Source: Arabidopsis thaliana (taxonomy: Eukaryota; Streptophyta; Magnoliopsida; Brassicales; Brassicaceae). Taken from it: a stretch of 64,000 nt of DNA. The DNA is taken from assembly GCF_000001735.4 (NCBI RefSeq), contig NC_003075.7:6511001-6575000 (forward strand), given 5' to 3'. The position numbers and the translations under genes were made by a program. The notes beneath the pieces are model-generated. The model worked only from the letters and a program-made list of their open reading frames with translations. It was not told where the DNA came from and ran no database searches. This document shows, in pieces, positions 11,883 to 33,074 of the stretch. Every line of letters begins with the position of its first letter. Within the stretch, counting starts at the first letter, position 1.

Positions 11883-12656
11883 AGTGTTGCCGAGAGAAAA
11901 TTGTTTCTGAGTGATATGAGAAAATATTTTTTTGCCAAAGCTTTGAAACTTACTGTCTCCCTCCACATGGGTTGTGACTCTTGTTCTCACGCTTTTCTAT
12001 ACTACCCATAACTTGCGGATCTTGCTTTAAACATTATATATAACAAGATAAGATTCAGATGCACAGATCAGATCGTGTAGATTGACTATGAAACATACAA
12101 TAAATGTATAATCAGCAGCTCTGAGTAATTTACGTAGCGTTGTTCGTACTCGTTTTTGATCTGTCTACTAGTTGGTCTTTTTTCGGCTTTCGGTTTTATA
12201 TTGTTGTGTTAGCGTAATGGTAAGTGCCTCAGTGGAAAACTTCACTATAAATGTGACTATGGTTAATGAGCATTAGTCATTTTCCTCATAGCCATAGCTA
12301 CACAAGTTATTTTTTTCAGCTCAATAATATCAATAGGTTCCAAAAGAACAAACATCTTCTTGGTGTTGAAAATCACAATGAAGGATATAACTATATCTCT
12401 ACACTTCTAAAGCAGTTCATCACTTGATTTACTACCAAAAAATTACCTCCTCACCTAGAAAATTCGTAAACCAAATAATTTCCGTGACCTATTACCCCAA
12501 ATTTCCACAGAGATCTGCCATAATAACATCATTAAAGCTGAAGCAGAACCCTCCAACCGAACCACCAACTTCAAAATCAAGAAAGAATAGAGGTGTCATC
12601 ACCTGACATGAGAGTGAGGGAGAGACAGATGCTTCTTTGAGAAAAATGCATCAACG
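11883..12656. other. Spacer between DC1 gene and UBP9
   Basis: 5' flank of the DC1 gene and 3' flank of UBP9. The stretch from about 12270 to 12656 is clearly similar to 27500-27918 next to UBP10 (for example CATCTTCTTGGTGTTGAA and CTACACTTCTAAAGC in both), so the duplicated unit extends beyond the coding region. No coding frame is supported. Confidence 0.6.
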
Positions 12657-17058
<4,402 letters not shown>

Positions 17059-17938
17059 CTTCGAAGAGGAGCCCCCAATTTCAAACGAAATCAGAGAGAA
17101 TTTGAAGGAACCCTAAATTGGAGGAGAAGAAGGAAGAAGAGAGTCAGAGAAATGTCTTGTTGGTTGGATTCACGATTTCCAATTAACAATGGCCAATTTC
17201 CAAAGAAGTAACAATTTCTTTTCTTGTAAACAATGAATTAGTGTAGTTTTAATTGCGAGACCCTCTTTGTTTAATGATAGCCTTAACGTAATTATATCTG
17301 TGTTTTTTTGCTACCAACCAGGCAACCATGAACCATTGCCAATACAGTATACACCATTTGAGTATAGTTTTAGCATCAAACTTTTACCTAATACTCCCTT
17401 TGTCCTTTTTTTTTTTTAAGAAAAACAAATTATTTCAAAAAAATTGAGTTTTTAGGTTTTCAATGCAATAATTATTAGTTATAATTGATAACTTGTAAAC
17501 TTCAATACAAATTATTAAATATTATTGGTTTAGAGTTCTTAAAAATTGTAAATCACAAAAAATAATACATTTAAAACAACATTTAATACGTTTTCTTAAT
17601 ATTTGTATTTTTCCTAAAAGATCAAACAAAAAGGAACAGAAGCATAATAAAAATACAATTTTCTATTACTAAACTATTTATTTAATATTTTTATTTTATT
17701 TGATCATTTTGATAAATATTACTATTTTATAATTAATTATTAGTTAATATAATGTAAAAATAGATAAATTAAAAATGATTAATTAAATATATTCTTTATT
17801 AAAGTGATGAATTAAAATTTTATTTTACAATTACATTACTTATTATTGTTATATTAAGCTTTCGGATATCAGTATAAATAAAATGTTTCAAACATATTAA
17901 ATAGAAAATACCAAATAGATTTGTTTCTTCTCAAAAAT
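17059..17938. other. UBP9 5' flank, then AT-rich spacer
   Basis: The first about 150 bp are probably the UBP9 5' UTR and promoter. Beyond about 17330 the DNA is very AT-rich without coding signal. A TATAAATA string at 17873-17880 lies about 60 bp before the small open frame described next. Confidence 0.5.
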
Positions 17939-18154
17939 ATGGCCACAACCACAAAGTTCATCAAACACATCATGTTTCCTTTGTTGTTATTAACTTATTA
18001 TTCGTGTAATCGTGTTCATTGTGTTTCCATTTACAAACGTGATGCTTTTCAAAGACATATACCATTTTACACGGAGACAACTGATGTGGACTTCTGCTTG
18101 AAATACATTGGATTCGTTAAACTTACGGGATGTTTAATATTAAATTTTGGCTGA
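17939..18154 (+). CDS. Possible small secreted peptide, unrecognised
   Basis: An open frame of 71 codons starting MATTTKFIKHIMFPLLLL, which has the shape of a signal peptide (basic residues, then a hydrophobic core), followed by a short mature part with four cysteines over the whole peptide. A TATAAATA box sits about 60 bp upstream. No family is recognised; the cysteine spacing does not fit the defensin-like genes in this window. It could be chance in AT-rich DNA, or the truncated start of a small secreted protein gene. An upstream in-frame codon at 17921 is also a possible start. Confidence 0.25.
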   Translation: MATTTKFIKHIMFPLLLLTYYSCNRVHCVSIYKRDAFQRHIPFYTETTDVDFCLKYIGFVKLTGCLILNFG

Positions 18155-18314
18155 CAACTTTTTTATAATGATCTTTTTTGTATACTAATACGTAGAATTG
18201 TAACTTGAAATAATTAATACAGTTTTTGAATTTTTTATAATAATTTCATCATTTTCTAAAATGAATGAAAAGAGAAAAAGAGCAAAGGTACATCTAGAAA
18301 TATTTAAATGTTTG

Positions 18315-19472
18315 TGAAACAACTTGACCCATTTTTTTTTTTTAAATATAATTAAATATTCTCATAAATATTTAATTAAACCAACTAATAACATAATAAT
18401 TAAACTGCAAGTCAAAAATACTATTTTATGAATAAATAAATAAATCGACCAACAAAACCAAGAATAACTGACAATCCTAACCGGGTTCCAATAACCAAAA
18501 ACACCAAAAATAAAACAAACGAGTTCCTAGATCATCCTCTCTTCCTTGTTATGATTCCACGATCACACTTTATCTTTACATGCATCAACAACACAATGAG
18601 ATGCGTAAGTATTATCATAAATACTTAGTGAGGCGATACTCCCATCTACGAACTATACACACAAGCAAATACAAAGGTATAATCACGAATACAATACAAA
18701 CAAACCAGTCATTGAACAATTCACCCAAAACACATTCACAACACTTACATATCATCACACAAAACAAATCACACAACCCAATCGCTTAGATAAGCTCATG
18801 GTCACGCACTCACCTTAACAAATTGATTCTAATAGCAATTAAACCCAGGAGAGACTCTCCTTGCGTCGGAAACAGTCCAGAAACGTCCTACAACAAGTCC
18901 ACAACCAAAAGCAACCTTGAAGCAAACTGGACAGGAAAACACCAGAAACAAACAGTCTCAAAGACGAAACCCTAAAATACAAGCTAACCGTTAACTATTC
19001 AATCGCTCCGGTAAAATCCTAGCTGCAGACGTCACAAAGCTGCCCACAAAATCTCGTGCCGATCGGAAAACAGACGAGACCACGATCTCAGTTTCAATCT
19101 CCGCTGGTCCTAATTCGCGTCTGAGAAAACGTGTCTCACGAAACTGCGAATAACTCAACCAATTTTAATCCAAATTCAATTCTGTAAACTGGAGAATAAC
19201 GATAAAGGATTTGGGAATAACTCTACCAAATTTTGTTACCTTTTACCACGATTTGATATGACGAAACTGATTTCTCCCAAACCCTAACGATTCTGCTCAT
19301 TCTCCTTTTCTCTCTTTTTCTCCTTTATAAAACGAAAAGTGGCTAACTAAAGCCCTAATTTCGAGTTTCCTTCTTTTATAGGCACACTCTAGGGTTTCCA
19401 ATTAACCCAACCAATTAAACCGGATGATTTAAAAACAAATCCTAACCGATTTTCTGGTTCACGGGCGTTACA
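18315..19472 (-). repeat. 3' LTR of the gypsy element (left end)
   Basis: 1158 bp, TG...CA on +. It is preceded by target duplication GTTTG (18310-18314) and joined on its right to the purine tract. An open frame at 18580-18789 occurs in both LTRs and is not a gene. Confidence 0.95.
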
Positions 19473-19485
19473 ATTCTCCCCCACT
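19473..19485 (-). other. Polypurine tract of the gypsy element
   Basis: On - AGTGGGGGAGAAT immediately precedes the 3' LTR, the normal place for the plus-strand primer. Confidence 0.85.
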
Positions 19486-20381
19486 AACATAGATTCGTCT
19501 TCGAATCTAGCTTCACCCTTCCACTCCGAGGAACTCCGTGCAACCATCACTACAGTCTGCATTCCCTCCAACCAGACCCCCTCTAGGTCTCTCTATCCAG
19601 TCGATATACTCACGATTTACTAGTCATTGTTGCTCACAACTTACTCTCCACTCTCAGACCGCAATCTTCGAGCATAAACCGTCACTCTCAGGCCTCGGCC
19701 TACGGTATCTCGGATATCACACATATTATCTTCCCCACTCAAAGTCAAACCCTGAGTTGTGTCGGCTCACTCTCAGCCACAAAGTCATCGAGTTACGACA
19801 CTTGGAGAAAATAATACCACAAAACTCGCTCTCGGATCGTCACCCTAAAGCGTGCTCTCGGATCGTCACCCGAAGCCACCGTACCCCTCGTACTCTAAAG
19901 ACACCATGTCCCTCGAGTTACCGGTACCTTAGGAGCATACCCCGCTCCTCACGAGTCGTTGGGACCCTCATTTCCTTCGAGCAACAATACTAAACGCTTC
20001 CGAGCATATCTCCAGACTCTCTCATGGATTCGCGTAAGACACCTCTATGCCTCACCATCCATCATACCCCCTCAAAAATATCCTTATGACCAACTCCCGG
20101 CCATCTCGTAAACACACCTTTCTCTTATGTTGTTTACTCAAACTTTCCAAAAATAGACAAGTCCTTTCTAGGAAACTTTCCATTTTTGGAAACCGCACAA
20201 CACAATCTTAAATAAGACAACTCAAGTCAAATCCAAGAAAAAAATACTCATCTTATTAATCATCAACTGTCATGATCGTTACAACTCCAAACGAAAATAC
20301 AAATGAAAGAGAAATAAGAACAACAACTCAAAAGCTCAAAAACTCAACAACACTGAAACTGGAAACCAAGGAAAGGCAAAC
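19486..20381. other. Untranslated 3' segment of the gypsy element
   Basis: About 0.9 kb between the end of pol and the 3' LTR, without a long frame in the element's sense. A short internal tandem (CTCGGATCGTCACCC twice, about 19831-19872) is visible. Such a long noncoding 3' segment is usual in related elements. Confidence 0.6.
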
Positions 20382-23300
20382 TCATGCAGCAACCTGCTTC
20401 TCGAACCACTTCTTGAACCTTGCCTTCATCCTCGCCTCTGGCTCCCAAGTCTCCTCTGTCACACCATCGCAGTCCCACAGGACTTTGATCAAAGGAATCT
20501 TCTTCTGCCGAAGTTCCTTGATCCTCCTCTCGAGAACTCTCACTGGTCTCGCCTCCAAAGTCATGTTGGGCTGAAGATCCTCTGGAATCTTAGCCAACGC
20601 CTCATCATCCTTGTGAAGACACTTCCTCAGCATCGACACATGAAAGACCTTGTGAAACGCACGCATAACATCAGGCAACTCTAACCTGTATGCCACTGGT
20701 TCCACCCTCTCAACAATCTTGAACGGACCCATGTACCTCGGACTCAACTTAGTCTCTGAGATAGACCTGTTCGGACCTCGCAACATGGCCATCTTAAGAT
20801 ACACTCTGTCCCCAACCTCAAACTCAAGCTCTCTCCTCCTCTTGTCAGCATAACTCCGTTGTCGATCCTGAGCTTCCTTCATGTTCAGCTTAAGAACCCG
20901 GATCCTCTCTGTGGTCTCCTGAACATAATCTGCACCATATATGCTCCTCTCCCCCACTTGGGTCCAGCATAACGGTGTCCTGCATGGCCTCCCGTACAAC
21001 GCTTCAAAAGGAGCCATCCCAATACTCGCCTGATAGCTATTGTTATAAGCAAACTCTACCAGACTCAAGTGATCCGCCCAATGACCTCCCCAATCCAAGA
21101 CACACATCCGCAACATATCCTCAAGCGTCTAAATAGTCCTCTCAGATTGCCCATCTGTTTGTGGATGATAAGCCGTGCTCATCTGCACCTTAGTACCCAT
21201 CTCTGCCTGAAAGACTCTCCAAAATGCAGAAGTAAACTTGGAATCCCTGTCTGACACAATACTCACAGGTACTCCATGCAACTTCACGATCTCGCTCACA
21301 AATTTCTTAGCCAACACCGCCGCTCCATCGGTTTTTCTGATGGCCAGAAAATGTGCTGACTTAGTCAGACGGTCCACGATCACCCAAATAGCATCTTTGG
21401 TTCGCGATACACGCAACCCAACCACCAAATCCATCGTGATAAAATCCCACTTCCACTCAGGAATGGGTAAACTCTGCAACATGCCACCTAGCACCTGATG
21501 CTCAGCCTTAACTAACTGGCAAACATCGCACTCTGCAACCCAATTAGCTACATCCATCTTCATCCCGACCCACTGATAGTACCGCTTGAGGTCTCGGTAC
21601 ATCTTAGTCGCTCCTGGATGAATGGAAAACATGCTCGCATGAGCCTCACTCAAGATCTCCCGTCGCAACTACTCATCCTTAGGCACACAAACTCGCCCAT
21701 GCACAAGGATAGTCCCATTAGCTGCAAACTGATACTTAGAGCCCTCTGCCTTATAAGCCGCACTCAACCCCTCATCCTTCTTCTGAGCCAACCGAACTCT
21801 AGTCAGAAGATCTGCTCGATCCACAGCTTCCAATCCTAATGGCTCTCGTGCCACAGCACACAACCGCAAAGCACCAATCTCACTCACCAAGACCTCAACA
21901 CTCTGCCCTAGAGCCGCGCCCACGCGCTTACGGCTCAACGCGTCTACAACCACATTAGCCTTACCGGGATGGTAAGCTATCTCCAAATCATAATCAGCCA
22001 CCAACTCCATCCATCGCCTCTGCCTCAGGTTCAGCTCTGGCTGAGTGAAGATATATTTCAAACTCTTATGATCCGTGAACACCTGCACTTTCCCGCCATA
22101 AAGATAAGACCTCCAAATCTTCAAGGCAAAGATTACTGCAGCCATCTCCAAATCGTGAGTAGGATAGTTGCCCTCATGCTTCATCAACTGTCGTGATGCA
22201 TAAGCAATAACCTTCCCATGCTGCATTAGAACACAACCCAAACCAACTCTCGAGGCATCAGTATACACCATATAAGGTTGTCCATGCTCTGGCAATGCTA
22301 ACACTGGTGTACTCGTCAACATCTCCTTCAGGCTCACGAAACCCTCCTCGCACTCCTGTGACCACACAAAAGGAACATCCTTCCCTGTCAGCTTAGTCAT
22401 CGGCTGTGCCATACTCGCAAACCCCTTGACGAACCTCCTGTAATACCCTGCCCACCCAAGAAAACTCCTGATCTCAGTGGCATTCGTCGGTCTAGGCCAA
22501 TCTCTGATAGCCTCAATCTTCTCTGGATCCACTGAAACTCCCTCTGCAGAAACAATGTGACCCAGAAAACCCATTTCTCTCTGCCAGAAACTGCACTTAC
22601 TCAACTTAGCGAACAACTTCTGCTCCCGCAGCTTCTCCATCACTCTCCTCAGATGTACCTCCTGCTCCTCAGGACTTTTAGAATATACCAGAATGTCATC
22701 AATAAAGATGATCACAAACTCATCCAAAAACTCCTGGAACACGCTGTTCATCAACCTCATGAACACTGCAGGTGCATTAGTCAACCCGAAAGGCATCACC
22801 ACAAACTCAAAATGTCCATATCTCGTCCTGAAAGCAGTCTTGCGAACATCTGCCTCCGCTATCGGGATCTGGTGATAACCCGACGTCAAATCGATTTTGG
22901 AGAAACAAGTAGCACCCCTCAACTGATCCAACAACTCATCGATCCTTGGCAAAGGGTACCTGTTCTTCACAGTGACCCGGTTCAACTCCCGGTAGTCAAT
23001 ACATAAGCGGAAACTCCCGTCCTTCTTCTTCACAAATAACACCGGCGCTCCCCAAGGTGAAGTACTAGGACGAATGAATCCCTTACCCAACAAATCCTTT
23101 AGCTGCTTCTTTAGCTCTGCCATCTCTGCTGGAGCCATCCTGTAGGGTGCCTTAGACAACGGCGCTGTCCCTGGTTCCAACTCAATCGTGAAAGGATCAG
23201 ACTGTGATGGTGGTAATCCCTGCAACGATTGAAACACATCCTGGAACTCCTGAACAACCCGAATGTCGCTCACTGCTACCTGCCCCACAGACTCCGGCAT

Positions 23301-24751
23301 AGATATCGTCACCAGGTAAGCCTCGCAGCCCTTCTCGATCATTTTCTCTGCCTGCACTGCTGAGATGACGAGACTCCCTGAGATAGGTCTCACTCCCTGA
23401 TAAACCAACCTTCCCTCTGGCCGCTCAAAAAAAACTCTCCCACGGTGCCAGTCAAGATGTACTCTGTAATAATCCAACCAATCCATTCCCAGAATAACAT
23501 CATACAACTCTACAGGGCTGATAATCAAATCTGCTGGCATTGACTCCCCTGCAATCTGAATATCTACACCCTTCGCTCTCCCCAGAACCGCTAGAAACTG
23601 CCCTCCAGCATCCTTGACGTGGAGATGTCCCCTCTCCCTGCAGTGGTAGCACTCCCTCGTCTAAGCTCGCTGCGTGCAATCCGCCACCTTGTGGTCAAGG
23701 CTCCCACAAGAAAAACATCGTGCACGACCACCCTGTCCAGCTCTGGAAGGATGATCCCACTTCCTCTTCTGCCCCTGTGCAGGCTTGCCGCCCTTGCTAG
23801 GTGTCACCTGCTGCTGAGTCTTCTTCGGTTGTACCACTGGACTCACTCCCACCACCTGCCTCTGAAAGTCCTCCTCGACCTCAGCAGCCGTCTCCACCAG
23901 TGCCGCCTTCGTGGCGTACTGCGACACTCTACACCGCACTCTCAAATCCGGTCGAAGTCCCCTCAAGAACCTCCTCATCTGGGCCTGGTCATCCTCCATG
24001 CCCTGACCCGCATACGCTAAGAGTCGGTCAAACTCAGCTCAAGAAAACGTGCCTCCATACGGTCGAGCGCCTCCTGCGGAAAGTACTTGGCCTTAAACTC
24101 AGCCACGAAATCTGCCCAAGACATATCCGTCTGCCTCCTCCTGGCAGTCACACTCCGCCACCACAAATGTGCATCCCCCTCTAGAAAATGCACTGCTAGA
24201 TCTACCCGATACTCCGCCGGGCATCTGCTCGAACCGAAGTTCCGTCCAACCCGCGACCTCCAACTGTCGGCCTCCTCAGGACTAGTACCACCAGAAAAAT
24301 AACCGGTGTCAATCCTCTGCAACTGCTCCATCATCCTCAAATAAGAAAGAACCTCCTCAGCAACCGCAGCCCGCTGCTGCACCTCCGCCACTCGTGGCGC
24401 AACTGGAGTCTCCACTGGTACCACACCTGGTAACCGCTCCAACAACTGCCTCAACAGGCCCGCCAAACCAACCTCTGGAACCTGGGCTCCTCCAGCTGCG
24501 GCACCCATCACTCCTGGGCCCTCAGCACCAACGGCATGCACACCGGTACCGACACCAGCTCCACCAGCCCCCACTCCGGTTGCACCAGCTATATCGGCAC
24601 CAAGACCGTTCCTAACCCCGGGCTCCACAAACTCAGGCTGCGAACCCACACTCTGCTCAACTTTGGCACTGTGGCCATCACTCTCGCCGGTACCCTTGAG
24701 GACTCGTCCCCTACCGCGACCACGACTACGAACTCCAGCTCCTCTAACCAT
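20382..24751 (-). pseudogene. Broken gag-pol of the gypsy element
   Basis: Gag begins at 24751 (MVRGAGV, arginine-glycine rich) and runs to a stop at 24017. The continuing gag reading frame is a different one, so there is a frame-changing deletion near 24020-24040. The nucleocapsid part has two knuckle-like motifs (CFSCGSLDHKVADC, then CYHC) separated by an in-frame TAG at 23661-23663. The protease active-site segment is missing, and the frame passes directly to its last portion (ILGMDWL). The intact 623-codon stretch 23540-21669 holds reverse transcriptase ([10 protein letters not shown]) and RNase H (YTDAS, DHKSLKY). In-frame TAGs at 21669-21671 and 21129-21131 cut the integrase. The end at 20382 carries a chromodomain-like tail (VLWDCDGVTEETWEPE). 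No functional product is expected. Confidence 0.92.
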
Positions 24752-24988
24752 CTGCGCTACTCAAGAACAAATGGCTAAGAAACTAAAACAAACGAATATA
24801 TCACAAACAACTTACCGTGGAATCTCATTTAAGGCTCGGAGAAGATGATGCTAGGACTCCAACAACACACAATTGACTAAACACTCCATAATCAATCCTC
24901 AATATGCTAACACCCTAGCTCATCCCACATCAATCAACAGGAAAATAATTCATCAATTAATTTTTCTACACATCCTAGAACCGTAATC

Positions 24989-25000
24989 GCTCTGATACCA
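24989..25000 (-). other. Primer-binding site, initiator tRNA-Met type
   Basis: On - the sequence TGGTATCAGAGC, complementary to the 3' end of plant initiator tRNA-Met, lies 3 bp from the 5' LTR. It fixes the element's orientation as -. Confidence 0.9.
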
Positions 25001-25003
25001 AAT

Positions 25004-26160
25004 TGAAACAACCCGACCCATTTTTTTTTTAAAAAATATAATCAAATATTCCCACAAAATATCTAATTAAACCAACCAATAACATAATAATTAAAGCGCA
25101 AGTCAAAAATACTATTTTATGAATAAATAAATAATTCGACCAACAAAACCAAGAATAACTGACAATCCTAACCGGGTTCCAATAACCAAAAACACCAAAA
25201 ATAAAACAAACGAGTTCCTAGATCATCCTCTCTTCCTTGCCATGATTCCACGATCACACTTTATCTTTACATGCATCAACAACACAATGAGATGCGTAAG
25301 TATTATCATAAATACTTAGTGAGGCGATACTCCCATCTACGAGCTATACACACAAGCAAATACAAAGGTATAATCACGAATACAATACAAACAAACCAGT
25401 CATTGAACAATTCACCCAAAACACATTCACCACACTTACATATCATCACACAAAACAAATCACACAACCCAATCGCTTAGATAAGCTCATGGTCACGCAC
25501 TCACCTTAACAAGATTCTAATAGCAATTGAACCCAGGAGAGACTCTCCTTGCGTCTGAAACAGTCCAGAAACGTCCTACAACAAGTCCACAACCAAAAGC
25601 AACCTTGAAGCAAACTGGACAGGAAAACACCAGAAACAAGCAGTCTCAAAAACGAAACCCTAAAATACAAGCTAACCGTTAACAATTCAATCGCTCCGGT
25701 GAAATCCTAGCTGCAGACGTCACAAAGCTGCCCACAAAATCTCGTGCCGATCGGAAAACAGACGAGACCACGATCTCAGTTTCAATCTCCGCTGGTCCTA
25801 ATTCGCGTCTGAGAAAACGTGTCTCACGAAACTGCGAATAACTCAACCAATTTTAATCCAAATTCAATTCTGTAAACTGGAGAATAACAATAAAGGACTT
25901 GGAAATAACTCTACCAAATTTCGTTGCCTTTTACCACGATTTGATATGACGAAACTGATTTCTCCCAAACCCTAACGATTCTGCTCATTCTCTTTTTCTC
26001 TCTTTTTCTCCTTTATAAAACGAAAAGTGGCTAACTAAAGCCCTAATTTCGAATTTCCTTCTTTTATAGGCACACTCTAGGGTTTCCAATTAACCCAACC
26101 AATTAAACCGGATGATTTAAGAACAAACCCTAACCGATTTTCCGGTTCACGGGCGTTACA
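25004..26160 (-). repeat. 5' LTR of the gypsy element (right end)
   Basis: 1157 bp, TG...CA on +, near-identical to the left LTR. It should hold the element promoter, reading leftwards. The primer-binding site lies 3 bp inside it, and target duplication GTTTG follows at 26161-26165. Confidence 0.95.
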
Positions 26161-26165
26161 GTTTG

Positions 26166-27344
26166 GAACAGAAATATTTAATAGAAATAAAAGAAAGTAT
26201 CTCTAATAAAATTGGGTAAATATATAAGATGAAAAAAGGAAAGCAATCTCTTGTGAAAAATAAAATATTAACTAAATGGAACATTGCTGATTTTTTGAAT
26301 AATTAGAAATTTTTTTATCTTATTAAGTTAAAATTTATTTTAATATCTACATATACATTTTTGTAACCATTTTGTGGAATAAATCCTGGAGTTGGGACTT
26401 ATTTACAATGCTTGCCACTGGCATTTATTATTTAGTTAAAAAAATTAAAAAAGATATTAACCAAACTATATCTTGCCTAATTTGTTTCTAAAAATCTCTA
26501 CACAATCTTTTCATATATCTTTTTGAAAAAAAATCGTGAATTTTACTTCACAAAATATGCATAAATCCAATTTATAGCAAATATTTATATTAACATTTTG
26601 CATAGCAATAAAAATACTAATTTATAATAATTAAAATATTCACATAAAAAATCATATACACATACAGGAAAAAAAACTATATTTATCATCACTTAAACCG
26701 TTCTTTTATTTAAATTAAAAGCACAAAACTTGAAATCATATACTTTATATGATAAATTTAAAATCTATATTAGTAATATATATTTTAAATCATTCAAGGA
26801 ACGGTATACCACGGGTGAGATCCTAAATTATTGGAATTAGAACAATAATAATTTATTTTCTTGGATTTTATAACACTAATAATTTAGCTAACGAGATAAT
26901 ATATACGGATTTATATGGGATGACGGGTTTTGATCAATATTAATAAAGAAAGGTATATTACGGATGAAATCATAAAATTAACAATCAAAATACAATCATA
27001 CAACCTTAAACACAAAAACATACAATATTAACAAAACAAATATAACTCAAAATACAAGCTATAAAAAATTGACCCGCGGTATACTGCAGACAAAATATTC
27101 AAAATTTTAAAATCTACCACACATTGTTACTTAAAAAAATATAGGTTTTCATATCTATACTTCAAAATTTGAAACCTAAATAATAGTAATCATATACTAA
27201 ATAATACAAGGATAGATATCTATATTTTAAAATACAAATTAATATGATATATCTTCAGTTAATCTTTTAAAAAATAAATTTATATTTTTTAAAGCATAAT
27301 AGCACCGCGGGTTAAATTCTTAGTTTTATTGATAATAGTAAACG
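26166..27344. other. AT-rich spacer right of the gypsy element
   Basis: Strongly AT-rich with no coding frame. It separates the element from the DC1 relic. CACGGGTGAGATCCTAAATTA (26811-26831) and related wording near 26955 hint at old repeat DNA, but no element ends were recognised. Confidence 0.5.
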
Positions 27345-27436
27345 CAAGTTCATATGATGATTGTTAGGCCGAACATGTACCGTTTTCTCGTTATAGAATA
27401 GAACCAACTAACCAAGGTGTATCAGGCTTCATGTAT
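27345..27436 (-). pseudogene. Relic of a DC1-domain gene (3' portion)
   Basis: About 90 bp aligning with 9880-9975 of the intact DC1 gene: TCATATGATGATTRTT, CGTYTACCGTTTTCTC and GCTTCATGTAT are shared in order. The frame has a stop and frame changes, so it is dead. It sits on the 3' side of UBP10, where the intact DC1 gene sits relative to UBP9. This shows that the DC1 gene was part of the duplicated unit and was later almost wholly lost here. Confidence 0.75.
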
Positions 27437-27918
27437 GAGGATGTCTAGGGAATTTTTGTGACACAACCATACTCGTGTCCTAATGATAAATTCAAACATC
27501 AATGTTTCCTCATAGCTGAAGCTACAAAAGTTATTTCTATATAAAAAAAAGGGAATTATTAATAAGCTTTTTTTTTTTGCATGTCTGCTCAATAATATGA
27601 TATTATGTATTAATATCAATGGGTTCCAAAAGGATACACATCTTCTTGGTGTTGAACATCACAACAAAGGATCAATCTATATTTCTACACTTCTAAAGCT
27701 GTTCAAAAATATTACCCCCTCACCTATAAAATTCGCAAATCAAAACAATTTCCGTTACCTATTACCTCAAATTCCACAGAGATCATAATAACATCATTAA
27801 ACCGGAAGCAGAACCTCCAACCAAACCACCAACTTCAAAATCAATAAAGAATAGAGGTGTCATCACCTGACATGCGAGACAGATGCGTCTTTGAGAAAAA
27901 TGCATCAACTCTTTGTGT
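27437..27918. other. 3' flank of UBP10
   Basis: Similar to 12270-12656 next to UBP9, with many substitutions and indels. No coding frame. Confidence 0.55.
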
Positions 27919-32272
<4,354 letters not shown>

Positions 32273-33074
32273 ATTTGAAAGATGAACCGATCAATGGCAG
32301 CAAAAAAAAGATCCAAGATCCTTCAATTCGAGACGATTTCAGAGGAAACAACAGCGACAACGTGCAGAGAATCGGAGAGGGACACGAAGAAGAATTCGGA
32401 GTAACCCTAGATTGGAGGAGAAAGAATAAGAGTCAGAGAAAGGTCTTTGATGGATTCACGCAAGATCCCAATTTATGGTCTGTGATGTTTTCCAATTAAC
32501 AACGGCCAATTTCCAAAGTATCAATTTTCTACTATGAATTAGTATATTCATTTTAAAATATTCAAATTTATAAATATTAACTTTATAAGAGTTTTAAAAT
32601 AGAATAATATTAAAATTTATAAAAGTTTATAATTTTCATAATATTTAAACTCTATATAATGTCTAAAATCTAATTAATATTTAATGTTTCTAAAGTTTGA
32701 AAACAATTATATACTATTTAAGGCATATAAAAAATTCAAGTAGTATTATCAATTTCCAATCTTTTTTTCTACTATAATCAGTTTTTATTTTGGAACTTGT
32801 TAAAAGGGAAATTTCTCAACAAAAAAAAATCCAACTATTTTTTTGCTGAAAAAAATACCCATAGTAATTTAATTTCTCCTCTAGCCGTTAATTCTTTAAA
32901 AAAAACTCTAATTATTTAATTTTACTAGAAAAATATCCGAATGTTTCCGTTGCTCGCATATAACTTACAAATTTCTAAGTTATGAATTCTTAAAAGGACT
33001 TTCACTAGTTACGAAGTAATTTTGGTTCTTTAGAATGATTTGCCAAATTTTGTTTTTTTTCTTTTGTCAAGTCC
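32273..33074. other. UBP10 5' flank and AT-rich spacer
   Basis: The first about 230 bp are probably the UBP10 5' UTR and promoter, with some similarity to the UBP9 flank (AGTCAGAGAAAGGTCTT, TTCCAATTAACAACGGCCAATTTCC). The rest is AT-rich with nothing recognised. Confidence 0.5.

Larger units (their letters stand above)
18315..26160 (-). mobile_element. Ty3/gypsy LTR retrotransposon, Tekay/Del-like, decayed
   Basis: A 7.85-kb element transcribed from -. It is bounded by direct LTRs (18315-19472 and 25004-26160) beginning TG and ending CA, and flanked by a 5-bp duplication GTTTG at 18310-18314 and 26161-26165. A primer-binding site (TGGTATCAGAGC on -, 24989-25000) fits initiator tRNA-Met, and a purine tract (GTGGGGGAGAAT on -, 19474-19485) abuts the other LTR. 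Internal order on - is gag, remnant protease region, reverse transcriptase, RNase H, integrase and a chromodomain-like tail, which is gypsy order. By eye the LTRs differ at about 30 sites (near 2.6%) plus small indels. The assignment to the Tekay/Del lineage is by protein similarity from memory. Corresponds to AT4G10580 by recalled order. Inactive. Confidence 0.96.

Noticed and set aside
12190..12240. A-box-like TTAGCGTAATGGTAAG suggesting a tRNA or SINE
   Set aside because: No B-box or cloverleaf follows at the right spacing.
18580..18789. 69-codon open frame, repeated at 25271-25480
   Set aside because: It lies inside both LTRs of the gypsy element; it repeats because the LTRs do and has no domain.
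22557..23006. 149-codon frame on + opposite pol
   Set aside because: Antisense shadow of the reverse transcriptase coding strand.
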